Below, in pieces: positions 48,878-57,154 of a stretch of 64,000 bases of DNA. The notes below the pieces were generated by a model. It was not told the origin of the DNA and made no database searches. It saw nothing but the letters and a program-made list of their open reading frames with translations. This stretch comes from Accumulibacter jenkinsii (lineage in GTDB: Bacteria > Pseudomonadota > Gammaproteobacteria > Burkholderiales > Rhodocyclaceae): assembly GCA_036625225.1 (NCBI GenBank), contig JAZKUF010000001.1:1178001-1242000 (forward strand). The letters run 5' to 3'. Each line of letters opens with the position of its first letter. The first letter of the stretch is position 1. A program made the translations under genes and the position numbers.

Positions 48878-51800
48878 TTGGACGAGGACGATAGTCCGCC
48901 ACGGAGACTCCAGCTATCGCCGATTGATCCTGATCCTCCTCCGTAATATCCTGGACCCCAATTGATTTGAACACCGGCAAAGTCACCGGCCCAATCAAAG
49001 TTAGCCGTGCCTCCCCATAGACCCCAATGCCCCGAGTAATTGAATCCCCTTCCGGCAATGTCTGAAATTCCCCCGCCTTCAACTCCTAAATCAAATGAAC
49101 CTTTCCCTATACCGATATCCTGCCCCCCGCCCTGTCCATTCCAATAAGCCCCAACATCTGGACAAAAACTTCCATTCTTTGTGATCTGAATAGCGACCCC
49201 AGCACTTCCTCCTGATCCGATGAAGCTCGGGATCACGTGCTTCAGCCATCCAGGAATGCGTAACGATCCACCCGCAGTGATAGTTATCAAGCCGCTTGGG
49301 TCAGACCGCGAAAGTGGACTTCCTCCCACATACCCATAAAGGTTAATCCCGCCCTCTTCCCCAATCGGATCTCGCGACAACCACCTTCCCGTCCTTGGAT
49401 CATAAGCCCGGTACTGCGTGAGATACAGCCCGCTCGGCTGATGATAAAACATCCCGGCATAACGGAAGTCAACCGAAATTCGCCCTGCGCTCTGGGTCGG
49501 GTTGCCGTAAGGATCATAGTCGTAGGATGCGACCCGCGCACCGTTTTGCGCCACCAGAACGTCGCGCACCGAACCGAGATGATCCTGGGCGTAATAAAGG
49601 CGCGAACCGGCGGCGGGCCACACCTCGCCCTCGAAGAAGTACCGACGTGCGACCGCATCGCTTGCGCTGCGCGCCTGGCAGAGGCGCAATCCGCACCACA
49701 GATAGCGCGTTTCGACCGTGCCGCTGGCGCTGGTCTCGATGATGGCCGTGCGCCGCCCGAGTCCGTCGTAGCGGAAGGTGGTTTTCCGTCCCGGCTGTGC
49801 CTTGTAATCGATACCCACGAGCCGCCCTTCGGCATCCCAGTGGTAGGTGCGCTGAGCGTCGTCGGTCAGGTTGCCGGCAGCGTCGTAGGCGGTGAGTTGA
49901 CCGTTGAAGACGGTGAGCTGGTTGACCGGGTTGTAGGACGCGAAGGCGCTGCCGGTCGGGGCATGAAACGACGTGATGTTGTCCGCTGCGTCGTAGGTGT
50001 AGGCATAGCGCGCGCCGCTGGCGGCCTGTGCATCAAGCAGACGGTCGGCGGCGTCATAGCCGTAACGCCAGATCTGCGGTGCAAAGGCAGTGGACGGCCC
50101 CGCCGTTTCGGCGATGGCGGTGATCTGCATCTTCGGCGTCGTGGTGTACTGGTAGCCCCGCGTCGCACCGCTGTTCACGATGGCTATCAGCCGCCGGTCA
50201 TTGGTGTTGGTGTCGTAGCTCCAGGTCGTGCCGACGATGGCGCCAAGTGCCCGGCTGACGAGCTGCCCGGTCTCGCCGAGATAGCCGTAGCTGAGCGGCC
50301 CGAGATCGTTCGTGGTGCCGATCAGCCGCCCGATGGCGTCGTGAGCGAAGTGCTCCGTACTCGTTCCCACGCTGCGATTCACGATGCGCCCGAGAGCATC
50401 ATACTGGTAGCTGATGGTGTCGTTGTTGTAAGGTCCGTCCGCACTGGCAAGCTGCAGCGCGCCCAGGACGCCAACCGACCGGTACTGATACTGCGTCGTG
50501 CCGGAACCATCCGTCATCGCCGTCTGGCGAGGGAATACACTGTCGTAGGCGAAGCTCACCGCAGGCGTCGGGTGCACTGCGTTGGTGTAGGTGAGGCCGG
50601 TCAGCCGGTCATCCAGGCCGTAGGTGAAACGCTTCACCTGGCTGAGCGCGTCGGTCAGCGCCTTCACCCGGCTGGTGGTAGCCTCGTAGGTGGTCGCGTC
50701 GGTCGTGCCGTCGGCGTAATGCTTGGCCGTCACCCGGCTTTGCAAATCGCGACTCCAGCTCGTGGTGTTGCCCTTGGCGTCGGTCAGGGTCATGAGTTTG
50801 CCGTTCGGGTAATAGCCGAACATCGTTTGCTGGCCGAGGGGATCGGTAAACGCGATCAGGCGGCGGTTGGCGTCGTAGCTATATGCCGTGCTGCGGCCCT
50901 GACGGTCGGTCACGGCGGCCAGGTCCAGCCGGTCCCAGGCGAATTGCTCGGAGGTCCCATCCAGGTAGGTAGCCGACGTCAGCCGATCCATGGCGTCGTA
51001 GGCATAACTGACCGTGTGCCCTTCGGAATCTGTCCGCGTCGCCACCCGGTCGAAGTCGTCATAGCTCAGGGTGAGCGCCGTGCGGCCATTGGCGTTGGTG
51101 ATCGAAATCAGTCGCCCGGCGGCGTCATAGGCATGACTGGTGGACTGGCTCAGCGGATTGGTCATGCTCGTCACCTGCCCGGAAGCGGCATAGGTGTAAT
51201 GCCAGGTCTGTCCGGCAGCATCGGTAAAACTTTGCGGCTGGTGCTGGCTGTTGTAGTTGCCGAACGTCGCAATCGTCACAGACCCCTGCCGCACTGTCAG
51301 CAGGTCGATATGGTTCGCCGCGTAGGTCAAGGTAGTGATCCGGCCTTTCGGGTCGGTCAGGGTCAGCGGGCGCCCCATGGCGTTGTAGGTGAATTTGCTC
51401 GCCTGAGTGGAACCGTCGTCGAGAACCCGCGCAATGGCCTTCGGCGTGGCGGCCGTACCTTCAACATGGGTGCCGCTTTGACCTGGATAGGTATACCAGA
51501 CGCGTCGCTCCAGAGGTTGTTTGGTACTCTCAACGATCGGTGACGTCTGGCTGGCGGGGTTGTGCAGCCAATGGGTGATTGTGGCCTTGCTGTAATCCGT
51601 GCGCGTCACCGGATAGATGTTCTTGTCCCAGTAGAAGGTGTTGCGGTAGTTGAGATAAACGTTACCGATGCCGAGCCCAGACGGCGCTACAGGATCACTG
51701 GAGGGAATGCCAGGAGCCACATGCCGGAACTCGAGGCGGTCAGTGAACCCGAGCGGGTCGGTGGTCTCCAGGTATCTGGTGTTGTTTGCGCCGTTGCCAT

Positions 51801-54318
51801 AGACGAAGTGGCTGGTGCCGTAGGGCGTGGTCATGGCGTTGACCAGTCCCGCAGCATCGTACGCAAAGGCTGACGTGAGACCGAGCACATCCGTGATCGA
51901 TGCGAGGCGGCCATTGGCATCGTAGCTCAGGTCTGCGTGACGACCGAAAGGATCGGTAATCGAGGTCACGAGCAGGGGACGGCCGGCCAATGCGTAGCTG
52001 AAGGTCGTCATGCGACCGGTCGCGTCGGAAATCGAAGCGAGGCGAAGCTGGCCGTCGTAGGAGAAGCTCAGCGCATTGCCTGCCGAATCGACGATCTGAC
52101 TCAGAAAAATGCGCCGGGGGGTATGGGTTGCGCCGTCCGCGTGCGCGAAAACCTGCTTGCCGCCATCTGGCAAACGCAATTCGTACGACGTCACCGCGCC
52201 AGTTGCAGGAATGCGCACCAGCACCGCTTGACCTTTGCGTTCAGGTGAGAAGGCCCCGGTGGTCGGGTGATAGCTGTACCCGGACGAGTAGTTGATCGAA
52301 CCGCCGCCCGCCACATAGCGAAGGACGGAACTACCGGGCGATCCTGGATTGTCCTGCACCCAGGACAATACGTTCAGGGTCCATTTCGGGCCGACATTGA
52401 AAAAGCTGAAGACCGCCGGCTGACTGGCCTCGCGCTGGTTATAGGTCAGCTGGATCCGGACCGCTGGGCCCTTTGGCGGCTGATAGCCGATCGGCGTATC
52501 GTTGAGATTCAGGCTGACCAGCATGGTCTTGGCATCGATCGTGCACATGCCACAACCCGGATTGCCGTTCAAGCTGTCATCACCCGGTGTGGTCGAACCC
52601 GGCTGGCTCTGAGTGGTGAACCCCATGCCGTAAACCTGCCTCGCCTCCTCGATCGTGGCCATGCGCCAGGGCGCGTTTGCATGATCGTCCGTTGGCACAA
52701 GGAAATAGCCGCTGGCCTCTTCGTTGATCGCAGCCTGGGTCAGCCAGGCATCGCCGCTCGCGAAGGTGGGGTCCTGGACGTGATAGCGGCCAGCCTGCTC
52801 GTCCACAATGGCGGCGTAGTGGTGCAGCTTCCAATTGACGATCGACGGCACCGGGACAGGCTGGCCTGACGTACGGTAGACGAGCGTGTGGCGCAGGCCC
52901 TGGGCCTTTGCGAGTTGGGAAACCTGTTCCAGATCAAAACCGTGGAGGCCAGAGCGTTGCTCGTCCATGGCCGCAATTTTGTCCGCTTCGGCCTTGCGAA
53001 AAACGAGAAGACTCTTGAGGGCCATCGGACCGCAGAGATAGGAACGGCCGGGGTCATTACGGAACATCCACAAGCCTTCGCGGGCACCCGTCATCATCTC
53101 CGTCGCCGGGCCGCTGATCGGGCGGGAGCCGAGGTCGGCAAACAGCTTGTCAAGATCGTCGGCGTGACCAAGCCGAGCATGCATCCTCGCCAGTTCGCCG
53201 ACGGCCCGGTCAGTCAGAGCCTTGGCGAGTGGCATGGTGGCATGGCGCCCCGCTTGCCAGGCTTGTTGCCAGGCCGCCATGGCGCGGCTGAAATACCCGG
53301 CGCGATAGTAGCCGATGCCGAGATTGGTCAGCACCGCCATGCGCCACGGCGAAGACGGATACGCGGTCAGGAACGCCTCAAACGGCGCGGCGCTGTCGCG
53401 AAAATCGTTCGGCGTGACGACGGGGTTGCGAAACGCCGCCAGCGCTGCATCGAGTTCCTCATCTTCCTGCCGGCTTGTCGCGCCAGTCGGCAGCAGCGGT
53501 TCTTCAAAACCAGGAACGATCTTTAACGTGGGTGAGGCGGGGAGTGGATCCGCTGCCCAGCCAGCGCCGAGCGGAGCAAGAATGCCGCACAGCATCAGGG
53601 CAAAGATAAAGCGCCAGTTCGCATACCCCGGAAAATTTCGGCTGCGGGCTCTCTGCAGATACACCGTGCGCCGACGAAGCACGCCCGCCGCAGCCAATCC
53701 CAACCCCACGAGGGTGGCGGTTGCTGGTTCCGGGGTCTGGTGCGGTGGTGAGGTGCTGGTCGGAGTCAGCGTCAGATTGTCGAGGGTGAACTGGGTGCAG
53801 TTGGCATTGCCGCAGAGAAACGGGTCGGTCGTTTGCGCAGTCCTGGCGGCGAAAAATTCCAGTTCGTCGATACCGTTGAAGTGAAAGCCAACGCGTTGCG
53901 CTCCGGTCGTATTGACGGTGAGGTTTTTTGCGAACACCAGGCTGCCATGCCGCAATCCCTGCACGGTCAGGCTCAGGCCGTCGTAATAACCCGCGCCAAG
54001 ATCGGCGCTGGTGAAATCGAACAGGCTGGTCGAATGAATCCTGCCGACCACGGGCGTCAGTGCGCCCCCGAGCAATTCCCCGCCGCTATAGGACGCATTG
54101 TCAAGAGAGACGATCCCGTTATTGAAGCCTGGAAAAAGGGGAAAAGCAGCGTAGGCTGAGAAATTCGTCCACACAAGACCCTGATAAGGGCTGATCCCAT
54201 CGAGGCTGACATCGCCCGTCGTGGCGTCGAGGTCGTCAAAAGTGATAACGGCGGCCATGCTCGCCCCCGCCAGGAGCATAGCCATCAGAATGGCTGCTAC
54301 GAGTCTAAACAGCGTCAT
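48874..54318 (-). CDS. PEP-CTERM/C39-like/Rhs (YD-repeat) fusion protein
   Basis: Encodes 1814 aa from the ATG at 54318 (GGAG upstream). Residues 1-25 are a signal peptide; about 26-190 resemble a PEP-CTERM surface protein; the sorting motif TPEPATATLVGLGLAAAGVL plus RRR lies at about 194-217. A second signal-like helix follows (FIFALMLCGILAPLGAGWAA, 232-251). A C39-type peptidase-like domain has YLCGPMALKSLLVFRKAEAD (C429) and WKLHHYAAIVDEQ with VQDPTF (H about 499, D about 514). YD repeats run from about 680 to 1560 and the Rhs core ends RDPIGEEGGINLYGYVGGSP. After DPSGL (about 1675) comes a glycine-rich 140-aa tip. An internal GTG at 53664 could start the C39-Rhs part separately. Confidence 0.85.
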   Translation of the reverse strand: MTLFRLVAAILMAMLLAGASMAAVITFDDLDATTGDVSLDGISPYQGLVWTNFSAYAAFPLFPGFNNGIVSLDNASYSGGELLGGALTPVVGRIHSTSLFDFTSADLGAGYYDGLSLTVQGLRHGSLVFAKNLTVNTTGAQRVGFHFNGIDELEFFAARTAQTTDPFLCGNANCTQFTLDNLTLTPTSTSPPHQTPEPATATLVGLGLAAAGVLRRRTVYLQRARSRNFPGYANWRFIFALMLCGILAPLGAGWAADPLPASPTLKIVPGFEEPLLPTGATSRQEDEELDAALAAFRNPVVTPNDFRDSAAPFEAFLTAYPSSPWRMAVLTNLGIGYYRAGYFSRAMAAWQQAWQAGRHATMPLAKALTDRAVGELARMHARLGHADDLDKLFADLGSRPISGPATEMMTGAREGLWMFRNDPGRSYLCGPMALKSLLVFRKAEADKIAAMDEQRSGLHGFDLEQVSQLAKAQGLRHTLVYRTSGQPVPVPSIVNWKLHHYAAIVDEQAGRYHVQDPTFASGDAWLTQAAINEEASGYFLVPTDDHANAPWRMATIEEARQVYGMGFTTQSQPGSTTPGDDSLNGNPGCGMCTIDAKTMLVSLNLNDTPIGYQPPKGPAVRIQLTYNQREASQPAVFSFFNVGPKWTLNVLSWVQDNPGSPGSSVLRYVAGGGSINYSSGYSYHPTTGAFSPERKGQAVLVRIPATGAVTSYELRLPDGGKQVFAHADGATHTPRRIFLSQIVDSAGNALSFSYDGQLRLASISDATGRMTTFSYALAGRPLLVTSITDPFGRHADLSYDANGRLASITDVLGLTSAFAYDAAGLVNAMTTPYGTSHFVYGNGANNTRYLETTDPLGFTDRLEFRHVAPGIPSSDPVAPSGLGIGNVYLNYRNTFYWDKNIYPVTRTDYSKATITHWLHNPASQTSPIVESTKQPLERRVWYTYPGQSGTHVEGTAATPKAIARVLDDGSTQASKFTYNAMGRPLTLTDPKGRITTLTYAANHIDLLTVRQGSVTIATFGNYNSQHQPQSFTDAAGQTWHYTYAASGQVTSMTNPLSQSTSHAYDAAGRLISITNANGRTALTLSYDDFDRVATRTDSEGHTVSYAYDAMDRLTSATYLDGTSEQFAWDRLDLAAVTDRQGRSTAYSYDANRRLIAFTDPLGQQTMFGYYPNGKLMTLTDAKGNTTSWSRDLQSRVTAKHYADGTTDATTYEATTSRVKALTDALSQVKRFTYGLDDRLTGLTYTNAVHPTPAVSFAYDSVFPRQTAMTDGSGTTQYQYRSVGVLGALQLASADGPYNNDTISYQYDALGRIVNRSVGTSTEHFAHDAIGRLIGTTNDLGPLSYGYLGETGQLVSRALGAIVGTTWSYDTNTNDRRLIAIVNSGATRGYQYTTTPKMQITAIAETAGPSTAFAPQIWRYGYDAADRLLDAQAASGARYAYTYDAADNITSFHAPTGSAFASYNPVNQLTVFNGQLTAYDAAGNLTDDAQRTYHWDAEGRLVGIDYKAQPGRKTTFRYDGLGRRTAIIETSASGTVETRYLWCGLRLCQARSASDAVARRYFFEGEVWPAAGSRLYYAQDHLGSVRDVLVAQNGARVASYDYDPYGNPTQSAGRISVDFRYAGMFYHQPSGLYLTQYRAYDPRTGRWLSRDPIGEEGGINLYGYVGGSPLSRSDPSGLITITAGGSLRIPGWLKHVIPSFIGSGGSAGVAIQITKNGSFCPDVGAYWNGQGGGQDIGIGKGSFDLGVEGGGISDIAGRGFNYSGHWGLWGGTANFDWAGDFAGVQINWGPGYYGGGSGSIGDSWSLRGGLSSSSK

Positions 54319-54407
54319 CGTTCTTCTCCCTTGAACGGTGGCCAACGCCCATGGACAGCCAAATTCCTCCTGGGCAAGACAATAAGCTTCCTATTTAATA
54401 GAAAAAA

Positions 54408-54422
54408 GCATGAAGCACGCCA
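54408..54422 (-). promoter_or_regulatory. Putative sigma-54 promoter of the PEP-CTERM/Rhs gene
   Basis: Minus-strand TGGCGTGCTTCATGC keeps the -24 GG and -12 GC at correct spacing and matches 12 of the defined consensus positions loosely (GTG for ACG, AT for TT). The ATG at 54318 lies about 90 bases downstream. RpoN control of PEP-CTERM genes through PrsK/PrsR is known in some betaproteobacteria. Confidence 0.5.
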
Positions 54423-54507
54423 CCTGATGTTTCTGCGAATTACATTATTGTTTTCATGGATTTATTTGAGGCAGGCAAGGAGTCACCGAGCGTTTGGATT
54501 GGCCGTT

Positions 54508-54524
54508 TGTAAAATTTTTCGACA
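54508..54524. promoter_or_regulatory. TGT-N11-ACA dyad, possible PrsR-type enhancer site
   Basis: TGTAAAATTTTTCGACA (reverse TGTCGAAAAATTTTACA) is an imperfect inverted repeat about 90 bases upstream of the candidate sigma-54 promoter, the distance expected of an enhancer. Similar AT-rich TGT...ACA elements accompany PEP-CTERM genes. Assignment to PrsR is inference. Confidence 0.35.
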
Positions 54525-54584
54525 GAGCCCCAGCCCCTCCGGCAAGCTTGCATCAAATTCTTGCTCGCCCTTGCTAACGTTGGC

Positions 54585-54765
54585 TGCGAATTCAAGCTGA
54601 TGAAGACGCTGGAAAAGGTGTCGTGCAGCTACGCCACCGAAGACCTGCGCCATCGGGCGGACGACGTGGTGTGGCAGGTCCGGGCGGAAGGGCAGTGGGT
54701 GTATCTGTACATCCTGATCGAGTTCCAGAGCACGGTCGATGCCTTCATGGCGGTGCGCATCATGA
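54585..54765 (+). pseudogene. Rpn-family recombination-promoting nuclease, N-terminal fragment
   Basis: Reads LMKTLEKVSCSYATEDLRHR, then ADDVVWQVRAEGQWVYLYIL and IEFQSTVDAFMAVRIM, the conserved PD-(D/E)XK N-terminal core of Rpn (YhgA-like) proteins, with the E-x-Q of IEFQST. It breaks off after about 60 codons where the convergent S24 fragment begins. Full members have about 300 aa. The upstream 266 bases to the Rhs gene hold only regulatory-looking sequence. This is a remnant. Confidence 0.8.
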
Positions 54766-54767
54766 GC

Positions 54768-55690
54768 TCAGCAACTCCAATCAAGAGGATCGATGATCGC
54801 TTTTAGCCGGGCCAGAGTGCGCATGTCATCGGTGGCCTCCATCTCGTCGTATGCCGGGTTGTTGGCTTTCAGGTGATAGCGGCCATCGTCAGCCTTGGTG
54901 ACGACGCGCAGAAGGTAGTGGTTGTCGCCTGACTCATCCTGACGTTCGATGGCCATGACACTGCCGGTGATCGAGCCGGCGTTGTGGGGACTGACCAGTT
55001 CGAGAAGCAGGTAATCGCCATCGCGAATCGGCTTCTTGCCCCCATCCATCGAATCTCCCGAGGCGCGGGCGATGAAGTGTCGGGAAGGGCCGAGATGACC
55101 GTAGCTGGAACCCAGGCCATGGTGTTCTTCGGCGTCGACGCTGCCCGTCTTGAAATGGCCACAGGCGATCTTGAGGTTGGGGAAGAACGGCAACTCGGTG
55201 CGTGGAGAGGTGGCTGGCTTGAGGGGGATGACATTATCCGGGACTGCTGCCGTCGTGCGTCGTACCTCATAGGCGGCGAGGCGGTAGTCAATGAGTTCCT
55301 GCACCATGGCGGAGAACGCCCCTCGGTATCAAGCGACTTCAAATACTGGATAAATTCGAGGTCGTAGTTTATGAAGCAACCCGCAGGAAAATCCAGACGC
55401 TGTGCTTCGATTTGGCGGGCGAAGTCGGCGAGTTGACGATAGCTCGCCCCGACGCCCAGCAAGGCCTGAGGTTTGTGGAGAAAGCTGTGGTGGTTGCCGA
55501 TGAAATCGAGCACGACCAACTTTTGTTTGTCATCGGGCTTTCGCAGACCACGACCCAGTTGCTGCAGGAAAAGAATCCTGGATTCTGTGGGCCGTAGCAT
55601 CATTACCGTGTCGATGCCAGGGAGGTCGACGCCTTCATTGAAGAGATCAACCGAGAAAATGACTTGCAGTCGGCGTTCAGTCAGAAGTTG
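54768..55690 (-). pseudogene. Superfamily 2 helicase C-terminus plus S24 (LexA-like) domain, frameshifted fragment
   Basis: From about 55690 the minus strand reads LQVIFSVDLFNEGVDLPGID, then FLQQLGRGLRKPDDKQKLVV followed by LDFIGNHHSFLHK, helicase motifs V and VI of a DEAD/DUF3427-type enzyme. At 55319-55322 a run of four Cs (five expected) shifts the frame. The next frame continues with MVQELIDYRLAAYEVRRTT and an S24 peptidase-like domain (HFIARASGDSMDGGKKPIRD, LLRVVTKADDGRYHLKANNP). The N-terminal two-thirds of the helicase is missing. The S24 stop at 54768 may be natural. Confidence 0.75.
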
Positions 55691-56000
55691 TCCAGCATTC
55701 GACCCTATCGAGGTCGGGCAAAATGCCGAGCCATCGGCGCAGTTGAGGCTCCGTAGTGTCGGTAAAGTGACGCCCTTCGTGCATGCGCTCACCCTCACCA
55801 AGCTTGAAGCTGAGGTAGAACGCGCCACCCGATTTGAGTGCCGCCCACAATCGGTACAAAGCGTCTGGAAGGTCTGCGGCTGGCACATGCAGAAGGCTGG
55901 CACATGCCCAGATGCCGTCGTAACAGGCCCGCTCATCCACCTCGAGAAAGTGGCGTGTGGCCAAACGACTGTGGACGCTGCGAACGCCCGAGGCGGTCAC
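55677..56000 (-). pseudogene. Class I SAM-dependent methyltransferase, C-terminal fragment
   Basis: About 107 codons read GIWACASLLHVPAADLPDAL, then LWAALKSGGAFYLSFKLGEG followed by ERMHEGRHFTD and end in ECWTTSD. This is the C-terminal half of a UbiE-like methyltransferase. Its 5' part is cut off by the end of bamC, and its last residues run into the helicase fragment at about 55680-55690. The two fragments probably come from a neighbouring gene pair joined by a deletion. Not expected to be functional. Confidence 0.75.
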
Positions 56001-57139
56001 TTCAACTGGTCATGGAGCAGATTGAGGATCTTCTTCGCTGTTTCGGACTGATCGACGCCGCCCTCGAAAGAGAGCACCTGAACCGTCGACCGGTTGCCCA
56101 CCTCACGCACGAAGACGCGGTACTGGATCTGCGGCTTACCGGCAGCGCTGCCCTTGAAGGGGTTCAGCCGGGCGAGGAAACCGTCTTCCTTCTTCTCGCC
56201 GTCGGTTTCGGGATCGACGTAGCGAACGAAATACAGGCCTCTCGAACGGTCCCGGTCCTCGACCGTGAAACCCACCCGGTCGAGCGCCAGACCGACTCGC
56301 CGCCAGGCGCGGTCGAACGATTCATCGACCTCGAGGGTGCCGGCACCGTCGGCGTCACGAGTCAGCTTCGCCCGTTCTAGCGGTTTTTCCTGAGCGGCCT
56401 GAACGGCGGCGGTGGCCCGTTTCTCCTCGCTGCCCAGGCGAATCATCAGGCGGCGCAGCATCTCGGCTTCCAGTTCGGGATCCGGCGGGCGGGGTTGCCA
56501 CTTCGTCTGGTCCTTCCCTTCGGAGACGAAAATCTCGTACATGCCGCGATGGCTGATGAAGATGTCAGTGGTTCCGGGCGTGCTGCCGGGTTCGAGACGG
56601 GTGCGGAACTTGTCCCGCTCGGCGGTCGAATAGACCGAGTCAATGACCCTGCCGAGAAAGTTGCGGATGAAATCCTGCGGAATCCGGGCGCGGTTCTCGG
56701 CCCAGTCGGTTTCCATCACCCCGGCATCGGGCAGTTCCAGCTTGATGATGAAACCGGTCTCCTGCCAGAAATCCTTGACCGTTCCCCAGATCTTGTCGGG
56801 CGAACCCGCGGTGACCAGCCAGCGCTGGGTTCCCGAACGTTCGATGCGGGCGTGGTCCACCGCTGGCAGGACTTCGCTTTGCTGTTGCGCTCTCGCCTGC
56901 GGCGAACGCTCGGCCGCGTAGGCCGAGAAGGTGGCCGTTCCCTTGCCCGCCGCATCCGGCACCGCGTAACGGTCATCACGGGTCGGCGAGGTGAGGTCGG
57001 GTGGTACTTCAAGGGTCGGCACGCTGCTGCCGGACGCCGACTTGTATTCGATTTTCTTGGGTTCGAGCAACGAACCCGTACAGCCGGCAAGCAGCAGGGC
57101 CAGGACGGCAGGCGGGAAGCGCGAAACGACAAAACTCAT
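55997..57139 (-). CDS. bamC: Outer membrane assembly lipoprotein BamC
   Basis: Encodes 380 aa. The lipoprotein signal ends LALLLAGCTGSL, with the acylated cysteine at about residue 19. It is followed by KKIEYKSASGSSVPTLEVPP with LTSPTRDDRYAVPD, the conserved BamC unstructured leader. Two helix-grip domains follow (LVTAGSPDKIWGTVKDFWQE; LEVDESFDRAWRRVGLALDR with VGFTVEDRDRSRGLYFVRYV). It is a BAM complex accessory in the outer membrane. It lies 15 bases after dapA, the usual betaproteobacterial pairing. Its stop is the right boundary of the accessory island. Confidence 0.95.
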   Translation of the reverse strand: MSFVVSRFPPAVLALLLAGCTGSLLEPKKIEYKSASGSSVPTLEVPPDLTSPTRDDRYAVPDAAGKGTATFSAYAAERSPQARAQQQSEVLPAVDHARIERSGTQRWLVTAGSPDKIWGTVKDFWQETGFIIKLELPDAGVMETDWAENRARIPQDFIRNFLGRVIDSVYSTAERDKFRTRLEPGSTPGTTDIFISHRGMYEIFVSEGKDQTKWQPRPPDPELEAEMLRRLMIRLGSEEKRATAAVQAAQEKPLERAKLTRDADGAGTLEVDESFDRAWRRVGLALDRVGFTVEDRDRSRGLYFVRYVDPETDGEKKEDGFLARLNPFKGSAAGKPQIQYRVFVREVGNRSTVQVLSFEGGVDQSETAKKILNLLHDQLK

Positions 57140-57154
57140 GGGACCACCCCGACT

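Noticed and set aside
49441..51543. Plus-strand open frame of 700 codons in the Rhs region
   Set aside because: Antisense to YD repeats. Its repeated sequence is the mirror of those repeats and has no start signal.
29010..56010. TCAACTGGTC present near both island ends (about 29010 and 56003) as possible attachment repeat
   Set aside because: Only 10 bases, and the right copy is part of bamC coding sequence; chance is likely, and no integrase is present.
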